A stretch of 64,000 bases of DNA from CAWCUZ01 sp963798795 (GCA_963798795.1 CAWCUZ010000002.1:1302001-1366000); one strand, 5' to 3'; numbered from the stretch's first letter, positions 7,259 to 15,852 are shown. Program-made: numbers and translations. Notes: a model not told the origin generated them from the letters alone.

Positions 7259-9218
7259 CGATCGCTTCGTATTCCTGCTTCAGCCGCGCGACGACGTTCG
7301 GGTCGGCGAGCGTCGTGGTGTCGCCGAGCGCCTTGCCTTCGGCGATGTCGCGGAGCAGGCGGCGCATGATCTTGCCGGAGCGCGTCTTGGGCAGATCCGC
7401 GGCGAAGAGCACCTGGTCCGGCCGGGCGATCGCGCCGATCTTCTTCACCACGTGCTCCTTCAGTTCCTCGACGAGCGTGTCGGAAGGTTGGTGCCCCTCC
7501 TTCAGCGTCACGAACGCCGCGACGGCCTGGCCCTTGATTTCGTGCGACCGGCCGACCACGGCGGCTTCCGCCACCTTCGGGTGGTCGACCAGGGCGCTCT
7601 CCACCTCCATCGTGCCGATCCGGTGGCCCGCCACGTTCAGGACATCGTCCACCCGTCCGAGGAGCCAGTAGTCGCCGTCGGCGTCGACGCGCGCGCCGTC
7701 GCCGGTGAAGTACGCGCCGTCGGACCACTTGCGCCAGTACTGCTGGACGAACCGTTCGGGATCGCCGTAGATCCCGCGCAGCATGCCCGGCCAGGGCGCG
7801 GTCAACGCCAGCAACCCGCCGCCCTGGCTGACCTTCTCGCCGCTGGCGGTTCGCACTTCGGCGACAATGCCGGGAAACGGACGCGTGGCCGATCCGGGTT
7901 TCAGCGTCGTGATGCCGGGCAGCGGCGTGATCAGGATCTGCCCGGTCTCCGTCTGCCACCAGGTATCGACGACGGGACAGCGCTTCTGGCCGATCTGTTC
8001 GAAGTACCAGATCCAGGCCTCGGGGTTGATCGGCTCGCCGACCGATCCGAGGAGCCGGAGGCTGCCGAGGTCATGCTTCGCGGGCCATTCGGGCCCCCAG
8101 CGCATGAAGGCGCGGATGGCCGTGGGCGCAGTGTACAGAATGGTCACGCCGTGGCGTGCGACGAGCTCCCAGAACCGGTCGCGCCGCGGCCAGTCTGGCG
8201 CCCCTTCGTACATCAGCACGGTCGCGCCGTTCGCGAGCGGTCCGTAGACGACATAGCTGTGTCCGGTGACCCAGCCGATGTCCGCGGTGCACCAGTACAG
8301 ATCCTCGTCGCGCAGATCGAACACCCACTTGGACGTGGCGTACGTGCCAACCAGGTACCCGCCGGTCGTGTGGACGATGCCCTTCGGTTTTCCGGTCGTG
8401 CCGGACGTATAGAGGATGTAGAGCATGTCCTCGGCGTCCATCGGCTCCGGCGGACAGGCGGCGGCCGCGTCCTGCAGCAGCCGGTGGTACCAGTGGTCGC
8501 GGCCTTCCTTGATGTGCACGGGGAACGGGTCGCCCGCCTGGCGCTGCACGACGACGACGTGGCGGATCGACGGCGTATCGTTCAACGCGTCGTCGGCGGT
8601 CTGCTTGAGCGGCACGATCTGGCCGCGGCGATATCCGCCATCGGCGGTGACGAGCACGGTGGCCTGCGCGTCGTTGATGCGGTCGCGCAGCGCCTCGGCG
8701 CTGAAACCACCGAAGATCACGCTGTGCACCGCGCCGATCCGCGCGCAGGCGAGCATGGCGATGGCCAGCTCGGGCACGAGCGGCAGATAGAGCGCCACGC
8801 GATCGCCTTTCGAGACCCCGAGCGATTTCAGGACGTTGGCGAACTGGCTCACCTCGTAGTGCAGTGCGAAGTACGTGTAGGTGCGCCGGTCCCCGGGCTC
8901 GCCCTCCCAGATGATGGCGGCCTTGTGGCGCCGCCCGCCGCGCAGGTGCCGGTCGAGGCAGTTGGCGCTCACGTTGAGGCGTCCGCCGACGAACCATTTC
9001 GCGTGCGGCGGGGTCCACTCGAGCACCTTCGTCCAGGGCTGCATCCATTCGAGCTCCGCGGCGAACGAGGCCCAGAAGGCCTCCGGATCCGCGGCGGCGC
9101 GGCGGTAGACGTCCGGATCGGTGATGTGCGCGCGATCGCGCCAGCCGGGCGGCGGGGGAAAGGTGCGCTGCTCGTCGAGCAGAGCGTTGATCTCGGGCCT
9201 GGACGGAGGCGTGGTCAT
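7251..9218 (-). CDS. acs: Acetyl-CoA synthetase
   Basis: AMP-forming acetate:CoA ligase, 655 residues (family norm ~650); activates acetate to acetyl-CoA through acetyl-AMP in the cytosol. Clear blocks: YTSGTTGKPKGIVHTTGGYL (adenylation P-loop), FGGFSAEALRDRI, TWWQTETGQI, YFTGDGARVDADGDYWLLGRVDDVLNVAGHRIGT (split below the limit: hinge aspartate in GRVDDV), and the C-terminal PKTRSGKIMRR, whose lysine is the known acetylation-regulated residue. The start at 9218 has GGAGA about 7 bases upstream and gives the usual N-terminus; an in-frame upstream extension to 9335 has no homologous character. Confidence 0.96.
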   Translation of the reverse strand: MTTPPSRPEINALLDEQRTFPPPPGWRDRAHITDPDVYRRAAADPEAFWASFAAELEWMQPWTKVLEWTPPHAKWFVGGRLNVSANCLDRHLRGGRRHKAAIIWEGEPGDRRTYTYFALHYEVSQFANVLKSLGVSKGDRVALYLPLVPELAIAMLACARIGAVHSVIFGGFSAEALRDRINDAQATVLVTADGGYRRGQIVPLKQTADDALNDTPSIRHVVVVQRQAGDPFPVHIKEGRDHWYHRLLQDAAAACPPEPMDAEDMLYILYTSGTTGKPKGIVHTTGGYLVGTYATSKWVFDLRDEDLYWCTADIGWVTGHSYVVYGPLANGATVLMYEGAPDWPRRDRFWELVARHGVTILYTAPTAIRAFMRWGPEWPAKHDLGSLRLLGSVGEPINPEAWIWYFEQIGQKRCPVVDTWWQTETGQILITPLPGITTLKPGSATRPFPGIVAEVRTASGEKVSQGGGLLALTAPWPGMLRGIYGDPERFVQQYWRKWSDGAYFTGDGARVDADGDYWLLGRVDDVLNVAGHRIGTMEVESALVDHPKVAEAAVVGRSHEIKGQAVAAFVTLKEGHQPSDTLVEELKEHVVKKIGAIARPDQVLFAADLPKTRSGKIMRRLLRDIAEGKALGDTTTLADPNVVARLKQEYEAIES

Positions 9219-9249
9219 CGAGCGTCTCCTCGGTCCGCGGGGGCCTGTG

Positions 9250-9717
9250 TCATCCGGCTGCGGGCGGGGCCGGCGGCGTCTTCTTGCGGAAGAAGGCAAC
9301 GCCCAGCAGGCCGCCCAGCATGCCGAAGACCGCAAAGGCGGGCAGCGACGTGGCGACCATCAGCAGCACGACGCCGCGGCCGGTGAAGAGCCGCTCGACG
9401 AACTGGCGCGCCTCGGCGGGCATGTCCGGGTTCTGTTCCAGCGCGCGCTGCATCTGCTCCTGGAACATGGCGCCGTTGAATGACGTCATCAGGGCGGCGC
9501 CCGCAATCCAGATGACGGCGCCGATCAGGCCGGCGAGCAGTCCGCCCAGGACGGCATCGCTCGTCTCGATCGGTTCGGGGGTTCGCTGCTGCTGGAGGTA
9601 CACCGTGAGCAGCCCGCCCACGATGATCCAGAGACAGCAGCAGATGTTGACGACCGGCAGGAGCGACAGCACCCCGATGAACAAGCCGCCGAGCAGCGCG
9701 GGCTGGTGACGAGCCAT
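9250..9717 (-). CDS. Hypothetical integral membrane protein (155 aa)
   Basis: Family not recognised with certainty. Four hydrophobic segments are visible: roughly residues 8-28 (LLGGLFIGVLSLLPVVNICC), 29-45, 55-78 (glycine-rich LGGLLAGLIGAVIWIAGAAL), and 115-142 (VVLLMVATSLPAFAVFGMLGG). A soluble acidic loop at about residues 80-112 contains FQEQMQRALEQNPDMPAEARQFV. The protein ends in a basic/proline tail. It lies between inositol-phosphate synthase (9 bases upstream) and acs, same strand, so it may be part of that transcript. Cytoplasmic-membrane location is inferred; no function can be assigned. Confidence 0.7.
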   Translation of the reverse strand: MARHQPALLGGLFIGVLSLLPVVNICCCLWIIVGGLLTVYLQQQRTPEPIETSDAVLGGLLAGLIGAVIWIAGAALMTSFNGAMFQEQMQRALEQNPDMPAEARQFVERLFTGRGVVLLMVATSLPAFAVFGMLGGLLGVAFFRKKTPPAPPAAG

Positions 9718-9726
9718 GGACAGTCC

Positions 9727-11040
9727 TCAGTCGTAGTATTCGCGGCCCAGGTGCGTGATGAGCTCCTCGCCGCGCAGGTAGCGCAGCGTGTTCTTGAGCT
9801 TCATCAGTTGAATGAACAGGTCGTGCTCCGGGTAGACCTCCCGCGCGTGCATCGGGCTCTTGAAGTAGAACGAGAGCCACTCCTGGATGCCGGACAAGCC
9901 GGCACGGCGCGACAGATCCAGGAACAGCGCCACGTCGAGCACGATCGGCGCCGCCAGAATGCTGTCGCGGCACAGGAAATTGATCTTGAGCTGCATCGGA
10001 TAGCCGAGCCACCCGACCAGGTCGATGTTGTCCCAGCCTTCCTTGTTGTCGCCGCGCGGCGGGTAGTAATTGATCCGCACGACGTGGTGCAGATCGGCGT
10101 ACAGGTCCGGGTACAGCGCCGGCTGGAGGATGTAGTCGAGCACCGACTTCTTGCTCTCCTCCTTCGTCTTGAACGACTCCGGGTCGTCGAGCACCTCGCC
10201 ATCGCGGTTACCCAGGATGTTCGTGGAGTACCAGCCGCTGACGCCCAGGAGCCGCGCCTTGAGGCCCGGCGCGATGATCGTCTTGATCAGCGTCTGCCCC
10301 GTCTTGAGGTCCTTGCCCGCGACCGGGCTGCCGGTCTGCAGCGCGAGTTCGAGGAGCGCGGGCACGTCGGCGCTCAGGTTCGGCGCCGCGTTCGCGTACG
10401 GCAGGCCCTCGCGGATGGCAGCGTACGCGTAGACCATGCTCGAGGGAATCGCCGGGTCGTTGCACTCGAGGCCGCGCTCGAAAGCCGCCAGCGACTGGTG
10501 CGCCGGCGCCTCGGTCATGTAGACCTCGGTGCTGCCGCACCACACCATCACCATCCGATTGAGACCGTGGGTTTCCTTGAACCGGCGGATGTCGTCGATG
10601 AGCTGTTCGGCGAGCTCCTTCTTGTTCTTCCCCTTCTTGACGTTCGGCCCGTCGAGCCGCTTCACGTAGTGCCGGTCGAACACGGCCGGCCACGGTTTGA
10701 TGGCCGCCAGCTCGTCCTTGACGGCATCGAGCAGCGACGGCTCGATGACGCCCGCCGTCCTGGCGGCTTCGTAGCAGTCGTCTTCGAAAATGTCCCAGCC
10801 GCCGAACACGAGGTCGTCGAGGCGCGCCAGCGGTACGAACTCCCGGATGGTCGGCGAACGGCTTTCCGTGCGCTTGCCGAGCCGGACGGTGCCCATCTGG
10901 GTCAACGATCCGATCGGCTTGGCGAGCCCCCTGCGGACGGCCATGATCCCGGCAATCGTCGTCGTGCTGACCGCGCCGAGACCGACGAGCAGCACACCCA
11001 GCTTCCCGTCGGCGGGAGCGACCTCGAGCCCTTTTGCCAC
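9727..11040 (-). CDS. ino1: Inositol-3-phosphate synthase
   Basis: Converts glucose-6-phosphate to 1D-myo-inositol 3-phosphate with bound NAD+, the first step toward inositol lipids or solutes. 437 residues. Family motifs: dinucleotide-binding VLLVGLGAVSTTTIAG near the N-terminus, FGGWDIFEDDCYEAA, NLSADVPALLELAL, SPVAGKDLKTGQTLIK, GWYSTNILGNRDGEVL, and a C-terminal NFLCRDSILAAPIVLD block. The start is GTG at 11040; it has no Shine-Dalgarno but TATAGT ends 8 bases upstream, so the mRNA is probably leaderless. Divergent from the methyltransferase gene, with overlapping -10 elements. Confidence 0.93.
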   Translation of the reverse strand: MAKGLEVAPADGKLGVLLVGLGAVSTTTIAGIMAVRRGLAKPIGSLTQMGTVRLGKRTESRSPTIREFVPLARLDDLVFGGWDIFEDDCYEAARTAGVIEPSLLDAVKDELAAIKPWPAVFDRHYVKRLDGPNVKKGKNKKELAEQLIDDIRRFKETHGLNRMVMVWCGSTEVYMTEAPAHQSLAAFERGLECNDPAIPSSMVYAYAAIREGLPYANAAPNLSADVPALLELALQTGSPVAGKDLKTGQTLIKTIIAPGLKARLLGVSGWYSTNILGNRDGEVLDDPESFKTKEESKKSVLDYILQPALYPDLYADLHHVVRINYYPPRGDNKEGWDNIDLVGWLGYPMQLKINFLCRDSILAAPIVLDVALFLDLSRRAGLSGIQEWLSFYFKSPMHAREVYPEHDLFIQLMKLKNTLRYLRGEELITHLGREYYD

Positions 11041-11048
11041 GGCGAAGA

Positions 11049-11058
11049 ACTATATCAT
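11049..11058. promoter_or_regulatory. Overlapping divergent -10 elements (ino1 / methyltransferase)
   Basis: On the minus strand TATAGT (11054-11049) ends 8 bases before the ino1 GTG. On the plus strand TATCAT (11053-11058) lies 24 bases before the methyltransferase GTG. The two hexamers share bases, so only one polymerase could occupy the site at a time, implying mutually exclusive firing. Confidence 0.45.
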
Positions 11059-11081
11059 TCGGGATCTGGAGGATTGAGGCG

Positions 11082-11630
11082 GTGAAATGGCTGCGGTCCG
11101 GGGCCTCGCCGTGGGTCGGCCCGATGGCGATGATTGGCGCCCGGGCGGGGGACGAGGTGCTCGTGCTCGGAGCCGACGACGGCGCCCTGCCGGCCGAGCT
11201 GGCGCGCGTGACCGGCTTGAACGGGCGTACGATCGTGCTCGATCCCGAGGCCGGTGCGGAGCGCGTGGTGGAACGCGCGGCGCAGCGCGCGGGGACTCTC
11301 GTGGAGTTCGTTGCCGGGCCGGTCCTTGCCGTCGATTCCCCCGCCGACCGGTTCCACATCGTCGTCGTGAACGCGCTGCTCGGACGACTGGCCGACACGG
11401 ATCGCGCGGCGTGCCTGGCCGAGATGCGGCGCGTGCTGGTGCCGGGTGGCCGGCTGGTCGTCGTGGAAGGCGGAGTCCGGCACGGGCTGATCGGCACCCT
11501 CATGCACCGATCCGCCCTGGCGGCCGCGGCCGTACAGGGGCTGCTCGAGAGCGCCGGATATCGGGCCGCGCGCGCAGTCGGCGAACTGGGCGGGACCGCG
11601 TACTACGAAGGACGCAAGCCGCGCGCGTAG
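11082..11630 (+). CDS. Class I SAM-dependent methyltransferase-like protein
   Basis: 182 residues. The Rossmann signature is modified but recognisable: VLVLGADDGALPAELAR (motif I region), TIVLDPE (acidic loop), FHIVVVNALLGRL (motif II), then MRRVLVPGGRLVVVEGG (the post-II PGG turn common to ubiE/arsenite-type methyltransferases). C-terminal residues (GLLESAGYRAARAVGELGGTAYYEGRK) match the usual end of such domains. Start chosen at GTG 11082, with GGAGG/GAGG just upstream. The substrate is unknown. Convergent with the SDR gene, with a hairpin between them. Confidence 0.7.
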   Translation: MKWLRSGASPWVGPMAMIGARAGDEVLVLGADDGALPAELARVTGLNGRTIVLDPEAGAERVVERAAQRAGTLVEFVAGPVLAVDSPADRFHIVVVNALLGRLADTDRAACLAEMRRVLVPGGRLVVVEGGVRHGLIGTLMHRSALAAAAVQGLLESAGYRAARAVGELGGTAYYEGRKPRA

Positions 11631-11637
11631 CCGGGTC

Positions 11638-11655
11638 GGCGCCGGAACCGGCGCC
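11638..11655. terminator. Candidate bidirectional hairpin between convergent genes
   Basis: GGCGCCGG-AA-CCGGCGCC is a perfect 8-bp stem between the methyltransferase stop and the SDR stop, followed by a C-tract rather than T's. It could end transcription from both sides, but it lacks the U-tract of a classical intrinsic terminator. Confidence 0.4.
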
Positions 11656-11676
11656 CCCCCGTCCCGGGGCGCGCCG

Positions 11677-12435
11677 TCATCTCAGGCAGGTCAGGTGCCG
11701 GCCACCATCGATGGCAATCGTCTCGCCGGTGAGCCAGGCGGACGCGGGCGACAGCAGAAACGCGACGAGGCCGGCGATCTCGTCCGAGGTGCCGGGCCGG
11801 CCGAGCGGATGCGTGGTCTTGGAGTGCGCAAGGAACGCCGCGTAGCGCGCCTCGTCCATCCCGCCGCGGCGATGCAGATTCGTGACGACGACGCCCGGAT
11901 TGACGGCGTTGACGCGAACGCCCTTCGACGCCAGGTCGAGCGCGGCGCAGCGCGTGAGCTGGTCGACGGCGGCCTTGCTGACACAGTAGGCCGCCAGCCC
12001 CGGAAACGAGCGCGTGCCGGCGACGCTCGAGATGTTCACCACGGCGCCCCGCGTCTCCTCGAGGGCGGGCACCGCCTGGCGGATGAGACGGAACGTGGCG
12101 CGCACGTTGATGTCGAACATCGTGTCCCACGCGTCGTCGGTCGTCTCGGCGACGCTGCCGGACGCGATGATGCCGGCGCCATTGACGAGCGCATCGATGC
12201 GCGCGAAAACGGCCAGCGCGCGCGAAACGATGCTGGCGGGCGCGTCGGGCCCGGTGACGTCGGCCACCTGGCGCGAGGCGCGCCCGCCCGCGCGCTCGAT
12301 CTCGCGCTCGACCTCGGCCAGGGCGCGCTCGTCCCGCCCGACCGCCAGCACCCCGAAGCCATCGCGAGCGAGCCGGATCGCCGTTGCCCGCCCGATACCC
12401 GAAGACGCCCCCGTGACGATTGCCGCGCGTGTCAT
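11677..12435 (-). CDS. Short-chain dehydrogenase/reductase (SDR) oxidoreductase
   Basis: 252-residue classical SDR. It has the cofactor motif TGASSGIG at residues ~8-15, the structural NGAG motif, catalytic serine in NISSVAG, YCVSK (Tyr-x-x-x-Lys), then NAVNPGVVVTNLHRRGG and the C-terminal GETIAIDGG. The N-terminal GRDERAL pattern (Arg after the second strand) suggests NADP(H) preference, as an inference. The physiological substrate is unknown. ATG at 12435 has no Shine-Dalgarno, but TAAGAT ends 6 bases upstream. Confidence 0.9.
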   Translation of the reverse strand: MTRAAIVTGASSGIGRATAIRLARDGFGVLAVGRDERALAEVEREIERAGGRASRQVADVTGPDAPASIVSRALAVFARIDALVNGAGIIASGSVAETTDDAWDTMFDINVRATFRLIRQAVPALEETRGAVVNISSVAGTRSFPGLAAYCVSKAAVDQLTRCAALDLASKGVRVNAVNPGVVVTNLHRRGGMDEARYAAFLAHSKTTHPLGRPGTSDEIAGLVAFLLSPASAWLTGETIAIDGGRHLTCLR

Positions 12436-12441
12436 GTCGGG

Positions 12442-12447
12442 ATCTTA
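12442..12447 (-). promoter_or_regulatory. -10 element of the SDR gene (leaderless type)
   Basis: TAAGAT on the minus strand, 6 bases before the ATG. It lies just 2 bases from the end of the 151-bp hairpin element, so the element occupies the position where a -35 or activator site would be. Confidence 0.45.
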
Positions 12448-12449
12448 GC

Positions 12450-12600
12450 GGGACGGGACTCTTTTCCACAGATCCGGGCCGTTCGGGGACAGAGGCTTGG
12501 GGTCAGATGGGGGTCAGACGCCGAAACCCCGGGGTCTGACCCCCGTCTGACCCCTTCCGTCCTCCGAACGGCCCGGATCTGTGGAAAAGAGTCCCGTCCC
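12450..12600. repeat. 151-bp near-perfect inverted repeat (MITE/REP-like element)
   Basis: The outer arms 12450-12486 and 12564-12600 are perfect 37-bp inverted repeats. The inner arms 12499-12519 and 12534-12554 match at 20 of 21 positions and consist of doubled GGGGTCAGA units. A 14-base loop (12520-12533) sits at the centre; 12487-12498 and 12555-12563 are unpaired. No reading frame is supported inside. It sits between divergent promoters (SDR and the HTH-TonB gene). The structure could be a non-autonomous mobile element mobilised by a transposase elsewhere, or a very stable RNA hairpin. Confidence 0.85.
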
Positions 12601-12662
12601 CCTAGCCGCGCCTCCGCAGAAAGCCGAAAAGACGGACGGCGCGACCCCTATCCGTCCAGTTC

Positions 12663-13754
12663 ATGCAGCACAACAGCAGACGCGGCGACGTCGAGGTCTA
12701 CACGATCGAGGAGGTGGCGCGGGCGTCACACGTCCCGGTCGGTCACGTCCGGGATCTCATCCGCGCCGGCCAGGCGATCGAAAGCCGCGGGTTCATCGGC
12801 CAGGACGACGCCGTCCACCTCGTGCGACTGCTGTCCGGGCGCGGCAAGGCCGACCGGGTCGCGCGCGCGCCCGTGCGGCTCGCCTCGCCGCCCCGGCGGC
12901 GGAGCGTGCCGTCACTCCTCGCCTCGGGTCTGCTCCACGCCGGCCTCGTCGCGCTGCTGCTCCTCATCACGTCGCTCGGCCTGCTGAACGCCCGTGACAC
13001 CGAGCAGGTGGTCAAGGACGACACGCCGATTCGGCTCGTCTATCTGATGAGCCCCGGCCCGGGCGGGGGCGGCGGCGGTGGTGGACTGAAAGCGCCGACG
13101 CCGGCGCCCAAAATCGAACGCAAGCCGCCCAAGCCGAAGCCGCGCCCGACTCCGAGTCCCGTGCCGCCGCGCGTGAGGCGGCCGCCGCCTCGACGCCCGA
13201 AACCGCTCCCGCCGCCGCCTCCGGTCGAGCAGCCGCGGATCGAGCCGCTGGTGGTTCCGACGACGCCGGAGCCGGTCGTCCAGGCACCGGTCCAGGCGCT
13301 GCCGGCGGATCCAGTCGAGAGGCCCGGCGTGCTCGACGGCGCGGCCACGGCGCCCAGCAACGGGCCGGGTACCGGCGGCGGGACCGGCACCGGCTCGGGC
13401 ACCGGGATGGGAGAGGGTAACGGCGCCGGTATCGGCCCCGGCTCCGGCGGCGGCACGGGCGGCGGCCCGTTCAGGCCCGGCTCCGGCATCGAACCGCCCA
13501 CGCTGATTCGGGAGGTCCGGCCGCAGTACACGGAGGACGCGCGCAAGCGCGCGCTCGAAGGCAACGTCGTGCTCGAGATCGTCGTCAGGCGCGACGGAAC
13601 CGTCGGTGACATCAAGGTGGTCCGCAACCTGGGTGCGGGCCTTGATCAGAAGGCCGTCGATGCCGTCCGCCAGTGGCGTTTTGGTCCCGCGCGGCGCCAA
13701 GGTTCGCCGGTGGACGTCGTCGTCGAGGTGTCGGTCGAGTTCAAGTTGAGGTAG
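12663..13754 (+). CDS. HTH-TonB fusion: energy-transducer-like protein with N-terminal MerR-like domain
   Basis: 363 residues in four parts. Residues ~11-60 (VYTIEEVARASHVPVGHVRDLIRAGQ) look like a MerR/excisionase-type helix-turn-helix. Residues ~80-105 are a single transmembrane segment (LLASGLLHAGLVALLLLITS). Residues ~115-270 are a periplasmic linker rich in Pro/Lys/Arg and then in Gly/Thr. The end, ~275-363, is a TonB C-terminal domain (REVRPQYTEDARKRALEGNVVLEIVV, AVDAVRQWRFGPA). TonB proteins couple proton-motive force to outer-membrane receptors. A DNA-binding-like head on the cytoplasmic side is unusual. TATCCG ends 8 bases before the ATG. It heads the operon with the next three genes. 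Confidence 0.82.
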   Translation: MQHNSRRGDVEVYTIEEVARASHVPVGHVRDLIRAGQAIESRGFIGQDDAVHLVRLLSGRGKADRVARAPVRLASPPRRRSVPSLLASGLLHAGLVALLLLITSLGLLNARDTEQVVKDDTPIRLVYLMSPGPGGGGGGGGLKAPTPAPKIERKPPKPKPRPTPSPVPPRVRRPPPRRPKPLPPPPPVEQPRIEPLVVPTTPEPVVQAPVQALPADPVERPGVLDGAATAPSNGPGTGGGTGTGSGTGMGEGNGAGIGPGSGGGTGGGPFRPGSGIEPPTLIREVRPQYTEDARKRALEGNVVLEIVVRRDGTVGDIKVVRNLGAGLDQKAVDAVRQWRFGPARRQGSPVDVVVEVSVEFKLR

Positions 13755-13759
13755 TTCCC

Positions 13760-14782
13760 ATGGAAACGGTGATGATGCTGGTCACGGTGGTGTCGCTCGC
13801 GGCGGCGGTCGCCATGGCGATGCTCGGCTGGAAGCTGCTGCGCGGCGATCGCGAGCGATCGACGGCGCGTGTCGAGGCGCTCGAATCGCTGGCCGTCGAC
13901 GCGGACGACGAACCCGATCGCGACGTGTTCGACTGGGACGACGATGTCGCCGCCGACGCGGCGCCAGCGCGGCCCGACCCGGTGATCACTCGGACCTCGT
14001 CGGCGCCGATTGCCGATCTGCAATGGGACGAGCCGTCGTCCCGCGACGTACGCGACGTGCGTGATGTGTTCGACGACGCGGAATACGCGGACGCCGAGCC
14101 GGTCGCGCGAGCTGCTCACCCGCGCCCGGCGATTCGACGGCCTGCCAGCACATCCCGGCCACGGCGATCCCGGCCGGTGGCGGCGCGCGTCTCGCCGCAC
14201 CGCGCCGCGGGAGTCGAAACGGCCGAGCCGATGTTCGGCGCAACGGCGGACGGTGCGACCGGCTCGGGGCGGCGCTGGATCTCGGTCGCGGCCGTCGCGC
14301 TGGTCATGGTCGGCGGCGCCGGCACCGCCTACGCCGTGTACCGGCCGGGCGTGTTGGCGGTCGGACACGCCGCTCATGGCGCACCCATGGCCGCCGGACA
14401 GACCGCGCCGCTGGAACTGCTGTCGCTGCGGCACGCGACCGAGCCGGACGGCGCCTTCACCGTGACCGGCCTGGTGCAGAACCCGACCGACGCGAGCACC
14501 GTTCCGGACGTGGTGGCGGTGCTCTTCCTGTTCGACGCCGACGGCAACTACTTCGCGAGCGGGCGGGCACCGCTCGACCTGTCGTCGCTCCAGCCGGGCG
14601 CGGAGTCACCGTTCGTCGTGCGCGTGCCGAACGCCGGCCGCGTCGGCCGGTATCGCGTCGGCTTCCGGCTCGAGAGCGGCGCGGTCGTCGCGCACGTCAA
14701 TCACCGCGGACAGCCACTCGACGGGACAACGGAAGGACTCGGCGCGACCACCAAGACCGCGAGTTCGAAGGGCGCGCTCTGA
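13760..14782 (+). CDS. Two-segment membrane protein with C-terminal FxLYD-like domain
   Basis: 340 residues, begins 5 bases after the HTH-TonB stop. There is an N-terminal membrane helix (residues ~2-22, VMMLVTVVSLAAAVAMAML), then an acidic/low-complexity cytoplasmic region (residues ~40-170, with DVRDVRDVFDDAEYADAEP and a basic Arg/Pro patch), a second helix at ~176-196 (ISVAAVALVMVGGAGTAYAVY), and an extracytoplasmic beta domain ~215-320 (FTVTGLVQNPTDASTVPDVVAVLFLFDADG), resembling the FxLYD/DUF3426 type. The ATG at 13760 is chosen over an upstream ATG at 13673 inside the previous gene. Function unknown; context suggests an envelope complex. Confidence 0.7.
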   Translation: METVMMLVTVVSLAAAVAMAMLGWKLLRGDRERSTARVEALESLAVDADDEPDRDVFDWDDDVAADAAPARPDPVITRTSSAPIADLQWDEPSSRDVRDVRDVFDDAEYADAEPVARAAHPRPAIRRPASTSRPRRSRPVAARVSPHRAAGVETAEPMFGATADGATGSGRRWISVAAVALVMVGGAGTAYAVYRPGVLAVGHAAHGAPMAAGQTAPLELLSLRHATEPDGAFTVTGLVQNPTDASTVPDVVAVLFLFDADGNYFASGRAPLDLSSLQPGAESPFVVRVPNAGRVGRYRVGFRLESGAVVAHVNHRGQPLDGTTEGLGATTKTASSKGAL

Positions 14783-15852
14783 TGCGGCGATCCGGACCGT
14801 CGCCGAACACGCTCGCGGCCGCGGCGGTGGCGGCGGCTCTCGCGACGGCCTTCGCCCCGCGCGTGGCGGCCCGCGTGCAGGAGCGCCCGCAGGGCCAGGG
14901 CTTCTCGTTCCACACCGCGGTCGAACTCGTCAACGTGGCCGCCACGGTCACCGACGCGAACGGCCGGTTCGTCAGCGGACTCTCGAAAGACGATTTCGAG
15001 ATCCTCGAGGACGGAGAGGGGCAGACGATCTCGCAGTTCGATGCCGAACGCGTGCCGGTGAGTCTGGGCATCGCGCTCGACACGAGCGGCAGCATGCTGG
15101 GCGAGAAGATCGCCGCTGCACAGGCGGCGCTGAATCGCTTCCTCTTCGATCTGCTGGGGCAGCAGGACGAGGTCTTTCTGTACCGCTTCGACAGCCGGCC
15201 CGAGCTGGTCCAGCCGTGGACGACGGACCGGCTCGCGGTGAGCCGGGGACTGGGCGCGGTCCAGCCGCGCGGCGGCACCGCCATCTACGACACGATCGCC
15301 GAGGCCGTTCCGCTCGCGCAGGCCGGTTCGCGCCGCAAGAAGGCGCTCGTCGTGATCTCGGACGGAAACGACACGAGCAGCCGCACGCAGGTGCCCGAGC
15401 TTCAACAGCTGATTCACCAGACCGAAGTGCTCGTGTATGCGATCGGGATCGATGCGTCGGGGAGCAACGCCGGCTACGGCGCCTCGCAATCAACGGCGCG
15501 TCAGAACCAGCCCGTTCCGTCCCCGTTCCCGGGCAGAAAGCCGATTGTCACGACGCCCAAGACGCCGTCGCGTCCGCCGGCGAGCCGCATGCCAGGCAGC
15601 GGCTCCACCGATCGAGTCAACGTCGACGCGCTGCGCGCGATCACGGACGACAGCGGCGGCCGGACCGAAATCATCGTGTCGCATCGGGACCTGGATCCCG
15701 CGACGGCCAGCATCGCCGACGAGCTCAGCCGGCAGTATTTCCTCGGCTACGTCTCGACGCGGCCGAAGGACGGCCGGTGGCACACCATCGAGGTCCGCGT
15801 CCGGAAAGGCCACTACACGGTCCGGGCGCGCAAGGGCTACATCGCGAACTGA
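14782..15852 (+). CDS. VWFA-related Acidobacterial domain protein (TIGR03436-like)
   Basis: 356 residues with an N-terminal signal peptide (MRRSGPSPNTLAAAAVAAAL). Then VNVAATVTDANGRFVSGLSKDDFEILEDG, the characteristic lead-in of this family, and a von Willebrand A domain with the metal-ion-dependent site DTSGSM (residues ~95-100) plus SDGNDTSS. A flexible Pro/Ser/Gly linker (around residues 230-270) separates the halves. The C-terminus (SRQYFLGYVSTRPKDGRWHTIEVRV, RKGYIAN) is typical. Presumed exported adhesion or protein-interaction role. Its ATG overlaps the previous stop by one base (TGATG). Confidence 0.88.
   Translation: MRRSGPSPNTLAAAAVAAALATAFAPRVAARVQERPQGQGFSFHTAVELVNVAATVTDANGRFVSGLSKDDFEILEDGEGQTISQFDAERVPVSLGIALDTSGSMLGEKIAAAQAALNRFLFDLLGQQDEVFLYRFDSRPELVQPWTTDRLAVSRGLGAVQPRGGTAIYDTIAEAVPLAQAGSRRKKALVVISDGNDTSSRTQVPELQQLIHQTEVLVYAIGIDASGSNAGYGASQSTARQNQPVPSPFPGRKPIVTTPKTPSRPPASRMPGSGSTDRVNVDALRAITDDSGGRTEIIVSHRDLDPATASIADELSRQYFLGYVSTRPKDGRWHTIEVRVRKGHYTVRARKGYIAN

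Noticed and set aside
9121..9483. Plus frame of 120 codons at the start of acs
   Set aside because: Antisense shadow of acs and the membrane protein gene; glycine/arginine-rich with no support.
9706..11085. Plus-strand frame of 459 codons over the inositol-phosphate synthase
   Set aside because: Shadow of ino1; low-complexity Arg/Val/Asp composition and no recognisable domain.
12450..12600. The hairpin element as a CRISPR repeat or tRNA-like structure
   Set aside because: No repeat-spacer periodicity and no tRNA cloverleaf; arms are simple inverted repeats.
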